NCBI RefSeq assembly: GCF_900172225.1
Contig: NZ_FWFO01000001.1
Span: forward strand, 806,001 to 870,000
Reading direction: 5' to 3'
DNA length: 64,000 nt
Source of the DNA: Falsiruegeria litorea R37
GTDB lineage: Bacteria > Pseudomonadota > Alphaproteobacteria > Rhodobacterales > Rhodobacteraceae
Made by a program: the position numbers and the translations under genes. The notes under the pieces were generated by a model. The model was not told where the DNA came from. It saw only the letters and a list, made by a program, of their open reading frames with translations, and did not search any database. Position 1 is the first letter of the stretch. The number at the start of each line of letters is the position of its first letter. Below are positions 8,759 to 17,406 of the stretch, one piece after another.

Positions 8759-8825
8759 TGTAACCGGGGCTCAGAGATGTGCCTTCTTGCGGGTCTTTAT
8801 GGTGTTACATATATCGTCGGTTACA
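8759..8825. promoter_or_regulatory. Three GTTACA repeats in the HxlR/nitroreductase gap
   Basis: The hexamer GTTACA occurs at 8804-8809 and 8820-8825 (direct, 16 bases apart) and as its reverse complement at 8759-8764. They lie in the divergent promoter region and are candidate binding sites for the HxlR protein. Confidence 0.5.
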
Positions 8826-8870
8826 AAATTATACCACCCCGGGGCGGGTGCCCCACAAAGGACGCAAGAT

Positions 8871-9512
8871 ATGACCAAAAGCACACTGATCGACAAGCTG
8901 AACTGGCGCTACGCAACCAAGAAGATGGACCCCGCCAAACCGGTTGAGCAAGACAAGGTCGACCAGATCGTCGAGGCCGTTCGCATGACCCCCACCTCGA
9001 GCGGCACCCAGCCGTTCGAGCTGTTTGTTGTGACCAACCCCGACATTCGCGCCCAGATCCGCCCGCACGCCTGGGATCAGGCGCAGATCACCGAAGGCTC
9101 GCATCTGTTGGTGTTTGCGGCTTGGGACAACTACTCGGCTGATCGCATCGACGCGGTGACCCAGCAGATGACGGACGAGCGCGGTGAGATCCCGATGCTG
9201 AACCAGTACTACGAGAACCTCAAAGCCAACTACCTGCCGCGCGACGAACAGGTGAATCACGACCACGCCGCCCGTCAGGCCTATATCGCGCTGGGCTTTG
9301 CCATGGCTGCGGCGGCCGAACTGGACGTGGACTGCTGTCCGATGGAAGGTTTTGATCCCGCCAAGGTCGACGAAATTCTGGGCCTGAGCGAAAAAGGCCT
9401 GCGCTCGGTCGTGCTGTTGCCACTGGGCTACCGTCAGGAAGATGCCGACTGGCTGCTGCCGATGAAAAAGGTCCGTAAATCGAAAGAGACCTTTGTGACA
9501 GAAATCGCCTGA
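8871..9512 (+). CDS. NAD(P)H-dependent nitroreductase/oxidoreductase
   Basis: About 213 residues, starting at the ATG at 8871. The N-terminus MTKSTLIDKLNWRYATKKMDP and later MTPTSSGTQPFELFVV are the FMN-binding elements of NfsB-type nitroreductases (RxxTKxxD and PSSxNxQPW regions); the LGLSEKGLRSVVLLPLGYR segment is the C-terminal dinucleotide contact. These homodimeric flavoproteins reduce nitro compounds, quinones or flavins. Divergence from an HxlR gene is a recurrent arrangement for such detoxifying reductases. An Old Yellow Enzyme follows 68 bases downstream, suggesting one electrophile-response unit. Confidence 0.88.
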   Translation: MTKSTLIDKLNWRYATKKMDPAKPVEQDKVDQIVEAVRMTPTSSGTQPFELFVVTNPDIRAQIRPHAWDQAQITEGSHLLVFAAWDNYSADRIDAVTQQMTDERGEIPMLNQYYENLKANYLPRDEQVNHDHAARQAYIALGFAMAAAAELDVDCCPMEGFDPAKVDEILGLSEKGLRSVVLLPLGYRQEDADWLLPMKKVRKSKETFVTEIA

Positions 9513-9580
9513 TCTGGCGGTTGACAGGGCGGTCCGTTTGGCCGCCCTCTTTCTTTGACACACCTTGCAGGATCACAGAC

Positions 9581-10690
9581 ATGACCCAGGCCGACGCCTT
9601 GTTCCGCCCGCTGGAAAGCGAGAAATTGACCCTAAAAAACCGTGTCGTGATGGCCCCCATGACCCGCACCATGTCGCCCGGCAATGTGCCAAATGACGAG
9701 GTGGTCGATTACTATCGCCGCCGGGCCGAGGGCGGCGTTGGCCTGATCATTACCGAGGGCACCTTTGTCGATCACCCCGCCGCCATCGCCTATCCGAACG
9801 TGCCCGCCTTCTTTGGGAACGAGGCGCTGGCTGGATGGAAGCGGGTTGTCGAGGCCGTCCACGAAGCAGGCGGCAAGATCGCGCCCCAGATCTGGCACGT
9901 GGGCGCCATCCGTCGCCCTGGTGTGAACCCTGGTGGCGACACACCGGGCTACAGCCCCAGCGGCATGGCCGTGCCGGGCAAGGTCCGGGGCCACGCCATG
10001 ACCCAGGACGACATCAACGACGTTGTTGCCGCCTTTGCCAAGGCCGCCAAAGACGCCGAAGAGATCGGTTTCGATGCAGTCGAAATCCACGGCGCACACG
10101 GCTATCTGATCGACCAGTTCTTCTGGGACGGCACCAACCAGCGTGACGATGCCTATGGTGGTGACCTTGCTGCGCGCTCAAAGTTTGCGCTCGAGGTGGT
10201 GCAGGCCGTCCGCGCCGCCGTCAGCCCCGATTTTCCGGTGATCTTCCGCTTTTCACAGTGGAAACAACAGGATTATGGCGCACGCCTGTGCGAAACGCCC
10301 GAAGAACTGGGCGCCTTCCTGCAACCGCTGGCCGAGGCCGGTGTGGACATCTTCCATTGCTCGACCCGTCGGTTTTGGGAGCCCGAGTTTGACGGTTCTG
10401 ATCTGAACCTGGCCGGTTGGGCCCGCAAGCTGACCGGCAAGCCCTGCATCACTGTGGGTTCGGTGGGCCTGAATGCCGACTTCCTGCCCGAAGACGGCAC
10501 AGCCGACTTCAAGGCCGCAGAACCCGCCAGCATCGACAATCTGGTCGACCGTATGGACCGCGACGAGTTCGACATGGTCGCCGTCGGCCGCGCCCTGATC
10601 GCCAACCCTGACTGGGCCAATCAGGTGCAGGCCGGCAAACTCGCCGACCTGGCGGCCTTTGAAAAAGAGATGCTGCACAAGCTCTACTGA
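9581..10690 (+). CDS. NADH:flavin oxidoreductase, Old Yellow Enzyme family
   Basis: About 369 residues from the ATG at 9581. The FMN barrel opens LFRPLESEKLTLKNRVVMAPMTRT, with the family's NRVVMAPMTR motif; FDAVEIHGAHGYLIDQFFWDGTNQRDDAYGG supplies the substrate-binding HGAH and the following NxRxDxYGG, and FDMVAVGRALIANPDW ends the barrel. OYE enzymes reduce activated C=C bonds with NAD(P)H. Together with the upstream nitroreductase it probably handles electrophilic or nitro compounds. The 12-oxophytodienoate-reductase type is the closest named relative by motif. Confidence 0.9.
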   Translation: MTQADALFRPLESEKLTLKNRVVMAPMTRTMSPGNVPNDEVVDYYRRRAEGGVGLIITEGTFVDHPAAIAYPNVPAFFGNEALAGWKRVVEAVHEAGGKIAPQIWHVGAIRRPGVNPGGDTPGYSPSGMAVPGKVRGHAMTQDDINDVVAAFAKAAKDAEEIGFDAVEIHGAHGYLIDQFFWDGTNQRDDAYGGDLAARSKFALEVVQAVRAAVSPDFPVIFRFSQWKQQDYGARLCETPEELGAFLQPLAEAGVDIFHCSTRRFWEPEFDGSDLNLAGWARKLTGKPCITVGSVGLNADFLPEDGTADFKAAEPASIDNLVDRMDRDEFDMVAVGRALIANPDWANQVQAGKLADLAAFEKEMLHKLY

Positions 10691-10720
10691 CGGCTTTGCT
10701 TTGATTGCCGATGCCGAATT

Positions 10721-10746
10721 CCGGGGCCCGCGCAAAAGGGTCCCGG
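10721..10746. terminator. Hairpin between convergent OYE and racemase genes
   Basis: CCGGGGCCC (10721-10729) pairs with GGGTCCCGG (10738-10746) through nine pairs with one G-T wobble. No strong T-run follows. Confidence 0.4.
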
Positions 10747-10841
10747 AAAGCCAAAGACAGCTAGGCGCCTGAGCCTGGTGGCTATTCATTGGCCAAGTTC
10801 GCCAAGGGTTGAATTGCAATGAAATGTCTCTTGCCGTGCAA

Positions 10842-11525
10842 TCAATGGCGCGAATAGGCCCCAATTTTCGAAGTGCCCAGCCGGTTGTTCACCAGCGCCT
10901 CGGCAAATGTGACACCTGCTGCGACGCCATCGATCACTGGTAACCCGAATTCCTCGCTGAGTTGCGCCATGAGATCCGCCATTCCGGCACACCCCAAAAC
11001 GATTGCTTCGGTATTGTCTTGCTCAATTGAATCGCGGATTTCGGACTTGATCTTGAACATTGTTGCCGGGTCGCCCTCTTCCAGTTTGAGGACAGGAATG
11101 TCTGTTGCTCGGACGCGCGCGCATTTTTGAGCAAGCCCATAGCGCATCAGGTTGTGCTCCAGCCCAGGAACCGAACGTGAGAGCGTTGTGATGACACTGA
11201 ACTTGTTGGCAATCATGGTGGCTGCATGATAGGCGGCCTCGCCAATACCCAAGACTGGTACGTTGACCAGAGACCGCACTGCATCCACGCCGGTATCATC
11301 GAAACAGGCAATCACAATAGCATCAACATCCTGATGTCGCGAAACCTCGGCCAGCAGGCCGGGGATGCAGTTGGCGACATCCAGATAGCCCTGAATACTG
11401 GCGGGGCCATCTTGCGAGTTGGTGGCCACAATCTCTGTATCCGGACGGGCAACAGCCTTTGCTGCGATCCCAATTTTTTCTGTCATAGAGGTAGTCGTGT
11501 TCGGGTTGATAACCAAGATTTTCAT
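10842..11525 (-). CDS. Asp/Glu/hydantoin racemase family protein
   Basis: A 227-residue cofactor-independent racemase-like protein. It opens MKILVINPNTTTSMTEKI, the signature of hydantoin racemases. The two expected catalytic cysteines are present in VIACFDDTG and VLGCAGMADL. Members include hydantoin racemase, aspartate/glutamate racemase and maleate isomerase. It is the last gene of a six-gene minus-strand operon behind a Liv-type ABC importer, with a six-base gap to the upstream ATPase gene, so it probably acts on the imported compound or an early intermediate, perhaps an amino acid amide or hydantoin. That substrate is inference. Confidence 0.88.
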   Translation of the reverse strand: MKILVINPNTTTSMTEKIGIAAKAVARPDTEIVATNSQDGPASIQGYLDVANCIPGLLAEVSRHQDVDAIVIACFDDTGVDAVRSLVNVPVLGIGEAAYHAATMIANKFSVITTLSRSVPGLEHNLMRYGLAQKCARVRATDIPVLKLEEGDPATMFKIKSEIRDSIEQDNTEAIVLGCAGMADLMAQLSEEFGLPVIDGVAAGVTFAEALVNNRLGTSKIGAYSRH

Positions 11526-11531
11526 ATCAAT

Positions 11532-12254
11532 TCACACCTCACCGCCAAGGTAGGCGGCCTTGATCCGGTCATCGTGCAACAGGTCCCTGGAGTTGCCTTC
11601 GATGACAACGTTCCCTGTCGCCATGGCGTAGGCACGGTGCGAAATACTCAACGCCATGCGAGAGTTTTGTTCCACCAACAGAACCGACACGCCTTCGTCA
11701 CGATTGATTGCGACGATTGAACGGGCAATGTCCTGCACCAGCTTGGGGGCGATCCCGAGGCTTGGTTCATCCAGCAACAAGAGCTTGGGTTTTGCCATCA
11801 ACGCACGCCCGATCACCATCATCTGTTGCTCACCGCCCGACAACGTTCCGGCGGCTTGACTGTAGCGTTCTTTCAGGCGTGGAAAGCGGTTCAGGATGCT
11901 GTCCAAAGTGTTCTGGATCTCCGCCTTGTCGTTGCGGGTGAAGGCCCCCATCATCAGGTTGTCTTTGACCGACATGAACGGGAATACGCGGCGACCTTCT
12001 GGCACCATAGCGATACCGCTTTTGACGATGTCCGAAGGGTCCACGCCGTCTACGCGCGCGCCCTCGAAGGTCACAGAGCCGCTTTTCGGCTTGGCCAAAC
12101 CGGTGATGGCGCGCAAAATTGACGATTTGCCTGCGCCATTCGCCCCGATCAGGGCAACGGTTTCACCTTGGTTCACGTTCAGGGACACGCCTTTCAGCGC
12201 GTAAACATGATCGTAGTAAAGTTCGACGTCTTTGAAATCCAACATGGCTGTCAT
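11532..12254 (-). CDS. Liv-type ABC transporter ATP-binding protein (LivF-like)
   Basis: A 240-residue ATPase. Walker A is GANGAGKSS, the signature is LSGGEQQMM and Walker B is LLLLDEPSLG, followed by the switch region LVEQNS. The order and length match LivF of branched-chain amino-acid-type importers. It is the second ATPase of the operon, three bases from its partner upstream. It acts with the partner ATPase on the cytoplasmic side of the two permeases. Confidence 0.93.
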   Translation of the reverse strand: MTAMLDFKDVELYYDHVYALKGVSLNVNQGETVALIGANGAGKSSILRAITGLAKPKSGSVTFEGARVDGVDPSDIVKSGIAMVPEGRRVFPFMSVKDNLMMGAFTRNDKAEIQNTLDSILNRFPRLKERYSQAAGTLSGGEQQMMVIGRALMAKPKLLLLDEPSLGIAPKLVQDIARSIVAINRDEGVSVLLVEQNSRMALSISHRAYAMATGNVVIEGNSRDLLHDDRIKAAYLGGEV

Positions 12255-12257
12255 GGT

Positions 12258-13040
12258 TTACATCCCGATCTCATCGTCGACGCTGCCAAGATAGGCCTCG
12301 ATGACTTTTTCATTGCTCTGGATTTCGGAAGGTGTGCCCTCGGCGATCTTTTCGCCAAAGTTCAAAACCACAATCCTGTCCGAGATATTCATGACCGCAG
12401 GCATATCGTGTTCTACCAGCATGACCGTAACACCGCGTTCATCGCGTACAGAGCGCACCAGATTGACCATATTCATGGTTTCATCGTGGTTCATTCCCGC
12501 GAACGGCTCGTCCAACAGCAGCACCTTCGGGTCGGTCGCGAGGCCGATCGCAATACCAAGCGTGCGCAGACTGCCTTGTGGCAGATTGCTGGCCTGTTCA
12601 TTGCTGATCTGAGACATGCCAAGGAACTCCAGCAACTCGTCCGCGTATTTTTCAAAGGCAGTCACATCATCCTTGGCCGTTTTCGACCCCCAGAAATATC
12701 CCGCAAGCGACGCCTTGGCGCGCAAGTGCTGCGCGACCACAACGCTTTCACGCACGGTCATATTCTTGAAGATCGTAGTTTCCTGAAACGTGCGCACGAC
12801 CCCTTTGCGCGCCACGATATGTGGCTTGAGGTTCGAAATGCGCTCTCCCTGATAGATGACTTCGCCCGAGGTTGTGGGTGTAAAGGAGGAGATCATCTTA
12901 AACAGCGTGGATTTGCCCGCGCCGTTCGGGCCAATCACCGACAGGATTTCGTTCTCGGCCACATCAAAGCTGATCGCATTGTTTGCCGTCAGACCACCAT
13001 ATTTTTTGGTGACGTTGTTGATTTGAAGAAGCGGGCTCAT
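12258..13040 (-). CDS. Liv-type ABC transporter ATP-binding protein (LivG-like)
   Basis: A 260-residue ATPase with Walker A GPNGAGKST and Walker B VLLLDEPFAG. The signature position reads LPQGSLRTLGIA rather than the usual LSGGQQ, so the second Gly-containing LSGG is altered, as happens in LivG proteins (LPYGxQR). The C-terminal switch is LVEHDM. Its start overlaps the end of the upstream permease gene by four bases (ATGA type), implying coupled translation. Confidence 0.93.
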   Translation of the reverse strand: MSPLLQINNVTKKYGGLTANNAISFDVAENEILSVIGPNGAGKSTLFKMISSFTPTTSGEVIYQGERISNLKPHIVARKGVVRTFQETTIFKNMTVRESVVVAQHLRAKASLAGYFWGSKTAKDDVTAFEKYADELLEFLGMSQISNEQASNLPQGSLRTLGIAIGLATDPKVLLLDEPFAGMNHDETMNMVNLVRSVRDERGVTVMLVEHDMPAVMNISDRIVVLNFGEKIAEGTPSEIQSNEKVIEAYLGSVDDEIGM

Positions 13041-14017
13041 TTGTCACCTCCTTTGCCGAAACGGATGCTCAGCAGGCCATTGGGAAGGAAGCGGATGATG
13101 ATGATCAGGATCGTTGAATAGATCAGCATCTGGTATTTGCCGAACTCGAACAACAAGTCCCAGCCAAAATAGAGCACCAGCGTGCCAAGCATCGGACCAA
13201 AGACATAGCCGAGCCCTCCAAGGAAACAGTTCAGCATGAAGTTGACCGAGTCTGCGACCTGAAAACTGGAAGGGTAGACCGACTGTGCGATGGATCCGAA
13301 CATGGCCCCACCAAGCCCACCAAAGAAGCTGGAGATGGCAAAGATCAGGATGCGGATGTAGGCGATGTTGACCCCGATGGAGCTGGCAAGTTCTTCGTTC
13401 TGCTGCATGGAGCGGCACAGATGCCCGAGGCGCGAGTTCACCAGCCGGTAAAGCGCGGCATAGGTCAAGACCATGATGATACAGGCGGTGTAATAGAACG
13501 CCAACTTGGTGTTCCCCATCTCGGCAAAGTCAGGCAGGATTGGAATGCCAAACAACGAGATGCCCGAGGGCAGCGGGATGTTCGAGATGCCCTTTGCCCC
13601 GTTGGTTATGGGCAGCGCCAGGGCTGTCAGCGTGACAACCTGTGTCAGAACCAGCGTGATCATTGCGAAATAGACGCCGCGAAGGCGCAGTATTGGCAGG
13701 CCGATCAAGATCGCCACTACTGCTGCGAACAGCCCGGCCGCAGGGAGTGATATCCAAAAGGACCAGCCCGCCTTTACCACCAGAATGGCCGAGACATAGG
13801 CACCGATCAATGCGAAGGCGCCTTGGCCGATATTGATCCGGCCGATGTAGAAAGTCAGCCAGACCCCGGCGCTTGCTATGGCCAGAAGGGCGACAGAGGT
13901 TAGCGTGAAATAGAAGTCCCAGCGGCCTGTTGCGCCAATAATCAGCGGCACGCCGATGAAGATCGCAAACAAGAAAATCCCGACACTGACAAGCTGTTTT
14001 GAAGTAAATCCCAACAT
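13037..14017 (-). CDS. Liv-type ABC transporter permease (LivM-like)
   Basis: A 326-residue integral membrane protein with about nine to ten hydrophobic helices. The motif GRINIGQGAFALIGAYVSA near residue 60 and the cytoplasmic loop with SRLGHLCRSMQQNEELASSIGVN (the coupling segment that contacts the ATPases) identify the LivM family. It pairs with the LivH-like permease encoded four bases upstream. It forms the membrane channel of the importer. Confidence 0.92.
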   Translation of the reverse strand: MLGFTSKQLVSVGIFLFAIFIGVPLIIGATGRWDFYFTLTSVALLAIASAGVWLTFYIGRINIGQGAFALIGAYVSAILVVKAGWSFWISLPAAGLFAAVVAILIGLPILRLRGVYFAMITLVLTQVVTLTALALPITNGAKGISNIPLPSGISLFGIPILPDFAEMGNTKLAFYYTACIIMVLTYAALYRLVNSRLGHLCRSMQQNEELASSIGVNIAYIRILIFAISSFFGGLGGAMFGSIAQSVYPSSFQVADSVNFMLNCFLGGLGYVFGPMLGTLVLYFGWDLLFEFGKYQMLIYSTILIIIIRFLPNGLLSIRFGKGGDK

Positions 14018-14021
14018 CAGA

Positions 14022-14891
14022 TCAACCCCACGGCTTGCCCATCAGTCCTTGCGGTCTGATGGCGAGGAAAATCATCAAGGAAACGAAGATCAGCAGATAG
14101 GTGATGTCGCCGTACTGATAGAGCAGCGCGAGGCCGATTGCCTCCATAAACCCCAGAATGATACCGCCCCAAATCGCGCCGGAGATCACACCTGCGCCGC
14201 CAATCATCACCATCATAAAGGCTTTGATCGATGTGGGACCGCCCATGCCAAGGTTAACGCCCGTGATCGTGACCAACAGGCCGCCGACCAAACCGGCGAG
14301 CATCGCGCCAAGTGCAAATCCGATCATTGAATAGCGGCCGACATTCACGCCCATCAACTGGGCTGCTGTCCGATCCTGGGCCAGGGCGCGCAGGGCGCGG
14401 CCCGTCTTTGTGTATTGCATCAGGCCGACAAAGGCGACGATCGACAGGATCGCCAGCACACAGATCAGGATGCGGTCGTAGGGCATTATGATCCGGAAAT
14501 CCCAGTTGAACACGCCGTCGATGATCTTGGGAACACCGCGCTGCTTCTCACCGAAGATCAGCAGGATCAATGCATCGAGGAAGAAGGCGATGCCAGCGGC
14601 CAGCAGCATCGTGCTTTCCTCGCGCGCCGATCCTTTGATCACCGGCGCGAATAGAAATTTCTCGATCAATGCACCAAGGATGGCCAGCGTGACGCAAGAC
14701 ATCACGAGCGCCAAGACAAACGGGACGCCCCATTGACCGTAGAAAGTGTAAGTGACGAAGCCGCCGATCACATACATCTGCCCATGGGCAAAGTTAAGGA
14801 CGTTCATCAGGGCAAAGATCAGGGTCAGACCAAGCGCGATCATCGCATACTGGGACCCTAGATAGACGCCATTGGCCAATATCTGTTCCAT
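14022..14891 (-). CDS. Liv-type ABC transporter permease (LivH-like)
   Basis: A 289-residue permease with about eight membrane helices. The N-terminal ALMNVLNFAHGQMYVIGG and the coupling loop TKTGRALRALAQDRTAAQLMGVN are LivH signatures. It is the first permease of the operon, separated from the binding-protein gene by an 89-base gap holding a strong hairpin, so the binding protein is probably made in excess. Confidence 0.93.
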   Translation of the reverse strand: MEQILANGVYLGSQYAMIALGLTLIFALMNVLNFAHGQMYVIGGFVTYTFYGQWGVPFVLALVMSCVTLAILGALIEKFLFAPVIKGSAREESTMLLAAGIAFFLDALILLIFGEKQRGVPKIIDGVFNWDFRIIMPYDRILICVLAILSIVAFVGLMQYTKTGRALRALAQDRTAAQLMGVNVGRYSMIGFALGAMLAGLVGGLLVTITGVNLGMGGPTSIKAFMMVMIGGAGVISGAIWGGIILGFMEAIGLALLYQYGDITYLLIFVSLMIFLAIRPQGLMGKPWG

Positions 14892-14910
14892 CGTGGTGCT
14901 CTTTCTTGGA

Positions 14911-14938
14911 AAAGCCCCGGGCCAAATGCGGCCCGGGG
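14911..14938 (-). terminator. Intercistronic attenuator hairpin
   Basis: A perfect 9-bp stem CCCCGGGCC / GGCCCGGGG with loop AAATGC (plus-strand 14915-14938). Read on the minus strand it is followed by CTTTTCC. It lies between the binding-protein gene and the permeases, the usual place for partial termination in ABC importer operons. Confidence 0.7.
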
Positions 14939-14980
14939 AGGTTCTGCTCAGGAACTGGTCACAGGCAGAAAAGGACGTCT

Positions 14981-16168
14981 TTAGTCGACTTCAGCGACAA
15001 ACAGCGTTTCGAACGCGCCATCCTGATAGACGTTTACCACCAAAGGCACTGCAACCTGACGGCGCTGACCAAAGGATGTCATGCCGACATAGCGGAGTGT
15101 TGCGTCACCATTCATATAGGGATTTGGTGCCTCGAAAGTGTCCATGGTGGCCTGGAAGGTGTCCACGTCGTCGATGGCGGCAGGATTGGCTTTCAGGGTC
15201 TCGAGAATGTATTCCAACGCATAGACCTTGGTATTGGACTCGTCGTTATACTCTCCGAACATCTCGGTGTAGCGCGCAACGAATTCATTCATCAACGGCG
15301 ACGCAAGCTCTGGTGTGGATGCACCACCAACAGAGATGAAGCCGTTAGCAAGATCACCAGCTCCCTCGGCTAGAACGCCGGCGTCTTGTGCTGTTTCTGT
15401 AGAGATGAGGCCCTGGAACCCAAGTTCACGCGCAGATCGAATGAGCTGCGGTGCATTGGCAGGCGACACGCCCGACAACACCAGCAAATCTGGCTGCGCG
15501 CGCATCACGGGTGTCAGCACCGGCGTGAAATCCGTGGTATCGACCTGATAAGTGACGCTGGAAGAGACAACCTCCAGACCAAGAGCTTCGGCCGCGGCTA
15601 CGCCACCGTCACGCTGGCTCAGCGGGTCAGATTCGTTGGCCGCAATGAACGCAACCGTTTCCACGCCTTCGCTTTCCATCAGATGTTTGTAGATCGCCGG
15701 ACCGGATTGGTAGTTGGCAACCATACCAAGGACGGCGTTCGAAGCGGGCGCTTGATAGAGCTCTTTCGGGAACGCGTATGGGAAGTACATGATCCCGTTG
15801 GCTTCGGCCACCGGGCGAACAGCCGCAGCGCCGTCGTCGACGTTCGGACCCACGACATAGTGGATGCCCTCTTGCGCCATTTTCTCCATGCCCGCGATTG
15901 CGCGCTTGGGGTCTTTCTGGTCATCAAAGGAAACGATTTCAATGTCATAGGTCGTGTCGCCGATGGTGTAACCGCCGGTCTCATTGATCCAGTCTGCACG
16001 CACCTCCATTGAACGCTGGTTGGAAATTCCCCAAGCGGCGGCAGGGCCACTGGTCACGCCAACAAAGCCAATTTTGAGAACCGGGTTCTCTGCAAAGGCC
16101 GCGGTTGCCCCAAGTGCTGTCAATGTTGCAGCAGTCAGGGCAGTCTTCATGAGTGATCTTCGATGCAT
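14981..16168 (-). CDS. Liv/urea-amide-type ABC transporter substrate-binding protein
   Basis: A 395-residue type I periplasmic binding protein. The start at 16168 has GGGAG seven bases upstream. A signal peptide runs to about residue 26 (MKTALTAATLTALGATAAFA). The mature part begins NPVLKIGFVGVTSGPAAAWG, the typical ligand-binding start of the family, and continues with DDQKDPKRAIAGMEKMAQEG and YVVGPNVDDGAAAVRPVAE. It captures the substrate in the periplasm for the LivH/LivM/LivG/LivF importer. The ligand is unknown; the racemase at the operon end suggests an amino acid derivative. It is probably repressed by the divergent GntR protein through sites at 16265-16310. Confidence 0.9.
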   Translation of the reverse strand: MHRRSLMKTALTAATLTALGATAAFAENPVLKIGFVGVTSGPAAAWGISNQRSMEVRADWINETGGYTIGDTTYDIEIVSFDDQKDPKRAIAGMEKMAQEGIHYVVGPNVDDGAAAVRPVAEANGIMYFPYAFPKELYQAPASNAVLGMVANYQSGPAIYKHLMESEGVETVAFIAANESDPLSQRDGGVAAAEALGLEVVSSSVTYQVDTTDFTPVLTPVMRAQPDLLVLSGVSPANAPQLIRSARELGFQGLISTETAQDAGVLAEGAGDLANGFISVGGASTPELASPLMNEFVARYTEMFGEYNDESNTKVYALEYILETLKANPAAIDDVDTFQATMDTFEAPNPYMNGDATLRYVGMTSFGQRRQVAVPLVVNVYQDGAFETLFVAEVD

Positions 16169-16264
16169 TTTTAACTCCCGTTGAATTCAATTTCGACGCA
16201 TTTCGCGCCTTTCTTGGCTGACAGTTTGATGGGCCCCCCATGCTTGCCGCGTGGTCAGTTCACA

Positions 16265-16310
16265 ATTGTTAACAATCTTTGTCAACACTTTTAAAAATCT
16301 TTGTCGACAC
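16265..16310. promoter_or_regulatory. Three FadR/GntR-type operators in the liv/gntR gap
   Basis: Three sites fit the TNGTNNNACNA-like pattern of FCD-type GntR regulators: the perfect palindrome ATTGTTAACAAT (16265-16276), TTGTCAACA and TTGTCGACA. The last two sit in a 15-base direct repeat (16274-16288 and 16296-16310, one mismatch) with a 22-base period, about two helical turns. Confidence 0.7.
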
Positions 16311-16397
16311 ACTCTGTTGCTTGGCCTTACACTGATTGAAGGCTATGTTTTTCCAGCGAAAGAATTCGCCAAGTAAATTAACCCTGAAAGTAGTCTC

Positions 16398-17117
16398 GTG
16401 CCCTCCATTCCTCAGAAAAGCAGCATTGGCAAAACGGACCCAAGCCCAGAAGTAGATGAGAATTTTATCGTTGAGCGCATCTACAAGGCCATCATGGAAC
16501 AACGCTTGGCGCCCAATACCAAACTGAGTGAAGGCCGATTGTGTGAGACCTTTGGCGTTGGCCGTATGCGGGTTCGACGGGCACTTCTGCTGCTCTCAAG
16601 CCAAGGGCTCATTGAGCTTCAGTCAAATCGTGGTGCCTATGTTGCTTGTCCTGACAAGTCTGAGGCGAACGATGTATTTGCAGCTCGGATGTTGATTGAG
16701 CCACCTCTTGTTCGACAATTGGCCCAAAGCGCTGGTGAAATTGATCTGACGGTTCTCATCGAACACATCGCGCTGGAGGATAGGGCCCGCGAAAAGAACG
16801 AGCGAACCGAGATCATTCGTCTGTCCGGCGAATTCCATACGAAACTCGCTGAGGCGACGGGCAACAAGTTCATTTTCCGTATGACGCGCGAGTTGGTCAC
16901 GCGGACGTCCCTCATCGTCGGTCTCTTTGGATCGTCAGAGAATGCGAGCTGTCCAGATGATGAGCACAGCAACATCTTAAAGGCGATCCAATCAAAGGAC
17001 GCAGAGATGTCTGAGCAGCTTCTGATATCTCACCTGAACCACATTCAGAGCGGTCTTGACATGGAAGCGCGGCAAAAGCCTCAGGATGATCTGGCTGCTA
17101 TTCTCGGTTCGGATTGA
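16398..17117 (+). CDS. GntR-family regulator (FCD type)
   Basis: A 239-residue regulator from a GTG start at 16398. The winged helix spans roughly residues 25-85 (VERIYKAIMEQRLAPNTKLSE, LCETFGVGRMRVRRALLLL, GLIELQSNRGAYVA). The C-terminal all-helical FCD domain includes metal- or ligand-binding histidines in FHTKLAEATGN and ISHLNHI. It is divergent from the Liv/racemase operon and very likely represses it and itself through the TTGTCRACA sites in the gap, with an imported metabolite as inducer. Confidence 0.9.
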   Translation: MPSIPQKSSIGKTDPSPEVDENFIVERIYKAIMEQRLAPNTKLSEGRLCETFGVGRMRVRRALLLLSSQGLIELQSNRGAYVACPDKSEANDVFAARMLIEPPLVRQLAQSAGEIDLTVLIEHIALEDRAREKNERTEIIRLSGEFHTKLAEATGNKFIFRMTRELVTRTSLIVGLFGSSENASCPDDEHSNILKAIQSKDAEMSEQLLISHLNHIQSGLDMEARQKPQDDLAAILGSD

Positions 17118-17406
17118 TCAGGTTGCCAGTGGTTCTCGGGAACGAAAGGCATTTGGAAATCGTTCAGTGTAGTTAGGTTGCCCGCTCAGGGTTCAGGGTC
17201 CCAGGTGACTGCGGCCAGTCCTGCAGATCCCAGTATCCGATAAGATGGGCTCAAAGCAGAAATCTGCATCAGCACTTCAAGAGATCATGTTTGGCTGTTT
17301 TGGACTACCACGACAGTGGCCCCGCGGATGAAAGTGGGATTTCCACTTGATCTCAAGCTAGGTTGAGCCTGCATCCTTGTCTTTGACACGCAACTTGAGG
17401 GCCGCA

